Source: Ferruginibacter sp.
GTDB taxonomy: Bacteria > Bacteroidota > Bacteroidia > Chitinophagales > Chitinophagaceae
Reading direction: 5' to 3'
NCBI GenBank assembly: GCA_018882645.1
Contig: VERM01000007.1
Coordinates: 1 to 18,421, forward strand
DNA length: 18,421 bases
Shown here: positions 14,336-18,421 of the stretch, piece after piece
Layout: every line of letters begins with the position of its first letter
Position numbering within the stretch: the first letter of the stretch is position 1
Program-made: the position numbers and the translations under genes
Notes under the pieces: model-generated
The model's database searches: none
The model's input: the letters and a program-made list of their open reading frames with translations, nothing else
Told to the model about the DNA's origin: nothing

Positions 14336-17065
14336 TTATTCTGGTTCCTGGCCAAGCATGAAAGTGAATTTTGCAGCTCCTCGTATGCCTGATGTTTGAT
14401 TGTATCTGTCGAGTCCGATACCGTAGTCGAAACCCAACAGCCCAAACATAGGAAGAAAAAACCGGACGCCTGCACCCACGGAGCGACGCAATTTGAATGG
14501 GTTGTAATCTCTGAAAGAAAACCACCCATTGGCCGCCTCAAAAAATGCAAGTCCATAAATGGTGCTGGCTGCGCTGGTGCTGAATGGATATCTAAGCTCA
14601 ACTGTATATTTGTTGAAAATGGTGAAATACTGAGATGGAGTAATTCCCTCAGGATTTATTTTGGGGTTGGAGTTTCCATAAATAGGATATCCTCTGTGGG
14701 CGATGATGTCGTATCCAAGCAAAGCCTGTGTATTGCTCAAGCCCGCATCTCCCACCTGAAATCTTTCAAAAGGAGAAATTTCAAGATTTGGATTGTATCT
14801 TCCGATGAAACCAAATTTGGCGGCAGCCCTTAATATAAACTGTTGGTTTTTTTCTGCTCCCCTGGCACGGCCAATGGGAGTGTACCAGTCTACATTAAAT
14901 CTCCATTTATGAAATTCGGGTAACACAAATTGGTTGGCTGCATTCTTATTGATGCCTAGAAGAGAATAGGGAAGTGTAAACTGTCCACTGAATAAAAAAT
15001 TGGATCCACTGGTTGGGAAAATCGGGTTGGGGCCTGCTGAATTGCGCATCAATGTGATTTTGGCGCTTATATTGGTTGATGTGCCATTGCTCAATCCGCT
15101 GAATATCTGCCTGTAATTTCTCAGTTTATATTGCTGGAAATTGACTGAATAAATGAGGTTGAAAAAGTCGTCCGGCCATTTCAACTGTTTTCCCAGCGAT
15201 ATACCGAATCCGATAGTTTTCAAATATGAAGTATCGCCGCAAGCGCTGCAAAATCCTCCGAAAGGAGAGAAAGTATTTGCGAATTTGGTGTCATAAAAAT
15301 TAACAGAGAATGAATTTCTGCTTTTCCCGCCCAGCCACGGTTCAGTAAAGGAAAAATTATATGACCTGTATGCCCTACCGTTTGATTGTGCCCTCAGACT
15401 TAATCTTTGGCCATCTCCGGATGGCAGAGGATCCCAGGAAGATTTGCTGGTGATGTTTTTGAATGAAAAATTATTAAAAGTTACCCCAAGCGTTCCCGTT
15501 AGTCCAATACCTCCGCCAAATCCTGCAGACAGTTCCAGCTGATCGGATGATTTTTCTTCTACTTGCCAATTGATATCTACAGTTCCATTATCTGGATTGG
15601 GAACGATATTGGGACTGATTTTTTCCGGATTGAAAAAACCAAGCTGCGACAACTCTCTTTGTGTTCTGATGATATCGGATCTGCTGTAGCGGTTGCCGGG
15701 TATTGTACGCATTTCCCGAAGAATGACATAATCTTTTGTTTTGTCATTGCCGGAAACAGATATTTTTCCGTAAGAGGCCTGAGGGCCTTCGGCCATTCTG
15801 ATTTCAAAGTCAATGGTATCATTGTACACAGCGGTTTCTATGGGATCTATTCGATAAAAAAGATACCCGTCATCCTGATAGAGACTGGCAATATCTCCTC
15901 CTTCCATGGAAAGTTGAGTGCCAAGACGTTTGTTTAAAGTTTCCAGATTGTACACATCTCCTTTTTTGATTCCCAGAATCAGATTGAGAACAGAATCGGA
16001 ATATTTGGTATTCCCTCTCCAAATGATATTGCCGAAATAATAGCGACGTCCTTCATTGACTTTAATGTCTATATCCAGATTGCCTTTTCGGTTAATCATC
16101 TGTGTGTCGGCAACAATCGCCGCATCTCTCAATCCTTGTGCATTGTAGTATTCGAGAACACTTTCCTTATCTTCTGCGTATTTGCTATCATTGAATTTCG
16201 AACCACTGAAGATCTTTAGCCTGAAATATGGATCGAGTATTTTAAGCGTTCTGGAAATTGACAAAAATCCGAAACTTTTGAGGTAGTCTTTAAAACCCGG
16301 CCCTTTTGTAGTATCGCCATACGGACTGACGGGAATGTCGGGGGTAAGTGTCAATCTGGACATTTCCTTGGTTCCCTTCATTTGTTTTTTCAACTTGGCA
16401 TCTTCAATTTCGGTATTTCCTGAAAAATTGATAGAGTTGATCCGAACACGCTTGCCTTTGTCAATAAGAAAAGTGAGAGCGACGCCGTTACTCAATTCTT
16501 CGATAATTTTTTCTTTGGTTTCGATAGATACATTGCGATATCCCTTCTCGTAGTAAAATTGTCTGATGACTTCCGCAGCGCTCAGCTTCATGTTTTCAGT
16601 TAGCACCCGGTCTTTGGCCAGCCCAACTTTAGGCTCAAGATCTTCTCTTTCTGATTTTTTTATTCCTACAAACTGGAAATCGATTAAGCGCGGTCTTTCT
16701 TTAATGGCTATTTCGATGTTAATGGCATCGTCATTTAGGTCAGTAATAAATATCTGTACATTTGAAACCAGACTTTGTCTCCATAATTTAGCGATGGCTT
16801 TTGCAAACACATCGCTGCCCGGTAAGAATATTTTATCTCCAACTGCCAATCCTGAAATAGAGATGATGAGATTCGGGTCAAAAGCTTTTGAGCCCGTAAC
16901 ATTAATTGCCGATATCGTGAAGTTTTTGGGATACTTCGAATTCATGATATCGAGTAGGGCGGGATTTACAGATACGGGAATGGTATCATTGCCTTGTGCA
17001 AACAATGGAGATTTGTTGCTAAGCAATAAAATAATTATGAAAAATCGAATCAGTATGCTGCGCAT
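14336..17065 (-). CDS. bamA: Outer membrane protein assembly factor BamA
   Basis: BamA is the central Omp85 barrel that folds and inserts beta-barrel proteins into the outer membrane. The 909-residue protein has a signal peptide (cleavage near residue 24), five POTRA domains (approximately 47-122, 125-204, 205-338, 341-428, 431-505) and a C-terminal barrel (~510-909). The third POTRA carries an insertion of about 60 residues (~237-295, around SPYGDTTKGPGFKDYLKSFG). In the barrel, HRGY at 790-793 corresponds to the conserved loop-6 (V/I)RG(F/Y) motif, with His where a hydrophobic residue is usual. A Cys606-x-x-Cys609 pair lies in a predicted external loop. The gene sits 92 bp after uppS and is followed by two Skp-like genes. 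Confidence 0.95.
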   Translation of the reverse strand: MRSILIRFFIIILLLSNKSPLFAQGNDTIPVSVNPALLDIMNSKYPKNFTISAINVTGSKAFDPNLIISISGLAVGDKIFLPGSDVFAKAIAKLWRQSLVSNVQIFITDLNDDAINIEIAIKERPRLIDFQFVGIKKSEREDLEPKVGLAKDRVLTENMKLSAAEVIRQFYYEKGYRNVSIETKEKIIEELSNGVALTFLIDKGKRVRINSINFSGNTEIEDAKLKKQMKGTKEMSRLTLTPDIPVSPYGDTTKGPGFKDYLKSFGFLSISRTLKILDPYFRLKIFSGSKFNDSKYAEDKESVLEYYNAQGLRDAAIVADTQMINRKGNLDIDIKVNEGRRYYFGNIIWRGNTKYSDSVLNLILGIKKGDVYNLETLNKRLGTQLSMEGGDIASLYQDDGYLFYRIDPIETAVYNDTIDFEIRMAEGPQASYGKISVSGNDKTKDYVILREMRTIPGNRYSRSDIIRTQRELSQLGFFNPEKISPNIVPNPDNGTVDINWQVEEKSSDQLELSAGFGGGIGLTGTLGVTFNNFSFKNITSKSSWDPLPSGDGQRLSLRAQSNGRAYRSYNFSFTEPWLGGKSRNSFSVNFYDTKFANTFSPFGGFCSACGDTSYLKTIGFGISLGKQLKWPDDFFNLIYSVNFQQYKLRNYRQIFSGLSNGTSTNISAKITLMRNSAGPNPIFPTSGSNFLFSGQFTLPYSLLGINKNAANQFVLPEFHKWRFNVDWYTPIGRARGAEKNQQFILRAAAKFGFIGRYNPNLEISPFERFQVGDAGLSNTQALLGYDIIAHRGYPIYGNSNPKINPEGITPSQYFTIFNKYTVELRYPFSTSAASTIYGLAFFEAANGWFSFRDYNPFKLRRSVGAGVRFFLPMFGLLGFDYGIGLDRYNQTSGIRGAAKFTFMLGQEPE

Positions 17066-17157
17066 GGTTACAAAAAGGATGATAATGCCGAAGGGGAAAT
17101 CAGTAGGACTAAAGCATTTAATTTATTTATATTTTAACAATATTATATTCTATATAT

Positions 17158-17910
17158 TTATATTTTGATTGTATTGATTTGTTTTCCTGTTTTACCGAAT
17201 CTTCTTTCTCTTTGTTGATAATCCTGTATGGCAAGATAGAGGTTTTCTTTTCTGAAATCGGGCCAAAGGGTTGGGGTGAAATAAAGTTCGGTATATGCAA
17301 GCTGATATAATAAAAAATTGCTGATTCTGAATTCTCCGCTGGTTCTGATCATCAATTCCGGATCGGGGAAACGGCTTGTGGTCAGGTATTCTTTGAAGCG
17401 ATCTTGGTTAATTTCTTCGGGAGAAATTTTTCCGTTTTTTGCATCATTTGCAATACGTTGGGCGGCATGGATGATTTCCCATCTGCTGCTATAGCTTAGT
17501 GCCATGATAAGATTCAGTCCCGTATTTGGTGCTGTTTGTTCGATGGCTTCAAACAATTCGTTTTGTGCGCCTTTGGGCAGCATGTCGGTATCTCCGATTA
17601 CATTTAGTCTGATATTGTTTTTGTTTAGAGTAGGGACTTCTTTCTTGATGGTATCTATCAATAACTCCATGAGTCCGGTCACTTCTTCTTGCGGTCTGTC
17701 CCAGTTTTCGGTGCTGAAGGCATAAAGAGTAAGATATTGGATGCCGATTTCTGCGGCGCCTTCAACAATATCGCGAACGCTTTCAACGCCATTGAGATGG
17801 CCGAAAAGACGATCTTGCCCTTTTTCTTCAGCCCATCGTCCGTTACCGTCCATGATGATGGCGATATGAGTAGGGAGGTTATTTATATCTAGTTTATCTT
17901 TTTCGGACAT
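17158..17910 (-). CDS. uppS: Undecaprenyl diphosphate synthase (isoprenyl transferase)
   Basis: This cis-prenyltransferase extends farnesyl diphosphate with isopentenyl diphosphate to make the C55 carrier lipid for peptidoglycan and surface polysaccharides. The 250 residues are typical. The start of the domain is AIIMDGNGRW (Asp21 binds Mg, Arg25-Trp26), followed by GH (His38), YAFSTENW (63-70), LMIRTSGEFRISNFLLYQ with Arg189, Glu193, Arg195 and Ser197, and a final QRERRFGK. All catalytic residues are present. It heads the uppS-bamA-ompH-ompH-murI cluster. The 92-bp gap to bamA is very AT-rich and holds no recognised feature; an outer-membrane-protein gene often found at this place in relatives is absent. 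Confidence 0.96.
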   Translation of the reverse strand: MSEKDKLDINNLPTHIAIIMDGNGRWAEEKGQDRLFGHLNGVESVRDIVEGAAEIGIQYLTLYAFSTENWDRPQEEVTGLMELLIDTIKKEVPTLNKNNIRLNVIGDTDMLPKGAQNELFEAIEQTAPNTGLNLIMALSYSSRWEIIHAAQRIANDAKNGKISPEEINQDRFKEYLTTSRFPDPELMIRTSGEFRISNFLLYQLAYTELYFTPTLWPDFRKENLYLAIQDYQQRERRFGKTGKQINTIKI

Positions 17911-17939
17911 TTAAAAAGCATGAAATAATTAAGGCGAAG

Positions 17940-17947
17940 CAAAAGTA
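17940..17947 (-). promoter_or_regulatory. -7 box (TACTTTTG) for uppS and the envelope cluster
   Basis: An exact TAnnTTTG match lies on the minus strand 29 nt before the uppS ATG. The nearest TTG upstream is 27 nt away, wider than usual. It is the only clear candidate promoter for the cluster up to the terminator after the second ompH-like gene. Confidence 0.5.
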
Positions 17948-17990
17948 AATAAAAATAGGGGTTTTTGAATGATTCAACCAAAATGACCTG

Positions 17991-18019
17991 TTTGTGTCAT
18001 TTATTAGTGATTATCTTTG
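17991..18019 (+). promoter_or_regulatory. Promoter (TTTG-N17-TATCTTTG) pointing to tRNA-Arg
   Basis: TTTG at 17991-17994 and TATCTTTG at 18012-18019 match both Bacteroidota promoter elements at near-ideal spacing. The only gene downstream on this strand is tRNA-Arg, which begins 101 nt after the -7 box; the intervening DNA contains an inverted repeat. Confidence 0.55.
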
Positions 18020-18056
18020 CGGCTTCTGGTGGTTTTGAGGAGTTTAATGGTCTAAG

Positions 18057-18114
18057 GGTTTAAAGGTTTGAAAGTGCTAATATTACAACCATTAAACGGT
18101 TAAACCTTTAAACC
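18057..18114. repeat. Inverted repeat of the AAACCTTTAAAC family, copy 2
   Basis: GGTTTAAAGGTTT (18057-18069) and AAACCTTTAAACC (18102-18114) are perfect 13-bp inverse copies separated by 32 nt. The right arm shares 14 identical bases with the copy at 2525-2538. The pairing may extend imperfectly on both sides (from about 18050 to 18120). It lies between a promoter and tRNA-Arg and codes for nothing visible. Confidence 0.7.
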
Positions 18115-18120
18115 ATAACC

Positions 18121-18192
18121 GGTCCCGTAGTTCAATGGATAGAATAGAAGTTTCCTAAACTTTTGATACAAGTTCGATTCTTGTCGGGACTA
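18121..18192 (+). tRNA. tRNA-Arg (anticodon CCU)
   Basis: The sequence folds as a 72-nt cloverleaf. The acceptor stem is GGTCCCG/CGGGACT with a G-T first pair, the D stem GTTC/GAAT has an 8-nt loop, and the anticodon stem is GAAGT/ACTTT with loop TTCCTAA. A 4-nt variable loop follows, then T stem ACAAG/CTTGT with loop TTCGATT and discriminator A. The loop places CCT at 34-36, reading the arginine codon AGG. CCA is not encoded (CTA follows), so it must be added enzymatically. Confidence 0.93.
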
Positions 18193-18196
18193 CTAA

Positions 18197-18214
18197 GTTG
18201 TTTTATATTACAAC
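18197..18214 (+). terminator. Weak possible terminator after tRNA-Arg
   Basis: GTTGT and ACAAC form a 5-bp AT-rich stem with an 8-nt loop, followed by T-rich sequence (18220-18230). The stem is weak, so this is tentative. From here to about 18294 I recognise nothing else. Confidence 0.25.
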
Positions 18215-18294
18215 AATTGTCTTTTGTTTTACATGTAAGAGGTTCGTTCGATCTAAATCTATTAGGATTTTACGCTAAATTTGTTACATGAATC

Positions 18295-18421
18295 TGTATC
18301 GACCCCTTATAAACTGGACAGTTTTTCAAAGATAGTTAAGTAGTTTTTAGTAATTCTAGGGAAACGGATTTAAAATATTGGCTCCATACAAATTCGGGTG
18401 TTTTTCCGGAAAGGGAACCAT
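18295..18421 (-). mobile_element. Putative end of an IS3-like insertion sequence, continuing past the window
   Basis: The sequence from TGTATCGACCCC through AAACTGGACAG (18295-18321) resembles the terminal inverted repeats of IS3-family elements, which begin TGTA/TGAACTG, then CCCC, an A-rich run and GTTGGACA. A minus-strand reading frame ends 15 bp inside it, as expected for the transposase 3' end of such an element. Only this end is visible, so neither the opposite repeat nor a target duplication can be checked. The assignment rests on memory of the family pattern. Confidence 0.45.
18336..18421 (-). CDS. Possible transposase (integrase-core) C-terminus, truncated by window
   Basis: The last 27 codons of an open minus-strand frame run in from the window edge and read GSLSGKTPEFVWSQYF followed by a short tail and TAA at 18336-18338. 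The pattern G-S-L-x-G-K-T-P-E resembles the end of DDE integrase-core transposases, where the conserved RPHxxLxxxTPxE motif lies. It is too short for a firm call; it gains support only from the neighbouring IS-like terminal sequence. Confidence 0.35.
   Translation of the reverse strand, partial: GSLSGKTPEFVWSQYFKSVSLELLKTT

Noticed and set aside
14289..14525. Extended N-terminus (79 residues) for the first OmpH-like protein
   Set aside because: It overlaps the 3' end of bamA in another frame, is not chaperone-like, and would bury a perfect signal peptide starting at 14288.
16566..17168. 200-residue plus-strand open frame opposite the bamA N-terminus
   Set aside because: It is antisense to the signal peptide and POTRA domains of a clearly real gene, has no recognisable domain, and runs into the AT-rich uppS-bamA gap.
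18197..18260. Possible CRISPR repeat because of GTTGT...ACAAC
   Set aside because: There is only one unit, with no repeat-spacer periodicity and no cas-like gene in the window.
1..18421. A novel defence or mobile multi-gene system
   Set aside because: Nearly all genes are recognisable housekeeping or envelope genes in common arrangements; the only mobile signal is the partial IS end at the right edge.

Overview
The window looks like ordinary core chromosome of a Bacteroidota bacterium, probably from the Chitinophagaceae/Sphingobacteriia side. This assignment is inferred from gene content and style, not from any search. Supporting signs are AT-rich DNA, start codons with little or no Shine-Dalgarno sequence, promoter -7 boxes of the Bacteroidota form TAnnTTTG, a lamin-tail/FlgD-like secreted protein, and the uppS-bamA-ompH-ompH-murI envelope cluster typical of the phylum.

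Layout. Positions 1-4470 hold the 3' part of a diacylglycerol-kinase-type lipid kinase, heme A synthase (ctaA, minus), RNase HII (rnhB, plus), a YciO/Sua5-family protein (minus), a PfkB-family kinase (plus) and a small membrane protein. Positions 4472-9531 hold a large secreted lamin-tail protein (minus), aspartate-semialdehyde dehydrogenase (asd, plus) and a CapA-type metallophosphatase (minus). Positions 9588-12177 hold an M23 peptidase with a repetitive basic tail, then yidD, rnpA and rpmH, all minus. Positions 12351-17910 hold the minus-strand envelope cluster, which in transcription order is uppS, bamA, two Skp/OmpH-like chaperones and murI. Positions 17911-18421 hold a promoter, an inverted repeat, tRNA-Arg(CCU) and what looks like the end of an IS3-like insertion sequence running off the window.

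The envelope genes fit together. UppS makes the undecaprenyl carrier for peptidoglycan, MurI makes D-glutamate for it, and the M23 hydrolase trims or remodels it. BamA inserts outer-membrane barrels and the OmpH/Skp proteins chaperone them across the periplasm. Asd supplies aspartate semialdehyde for the lysine/diaminopimelate branch. rpmH-rnpA-yidD is the conserved ribosome/RNase P/membrane-insertion cluster; yidC is not seen next to it.

I found no convincing undescribed multi-gene system. The items most worth a second look are small. They are repeat elements shared by two intergenic regions, one reaching into the 3' end of a gene and one lying between a tRNA and its likely promoter. Others are -7 boxes almost touching the start codons of ctaA and murI, the 129-bp tandem repeat in the M23 gene, a strong hairpin between rpmH and rnpA, and the apparent IS end beside the tRNA. 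Several gene starts were moved inward from the longest open frame because signal peptides, family N-termini or a promoter inside the extension argue for the later start.
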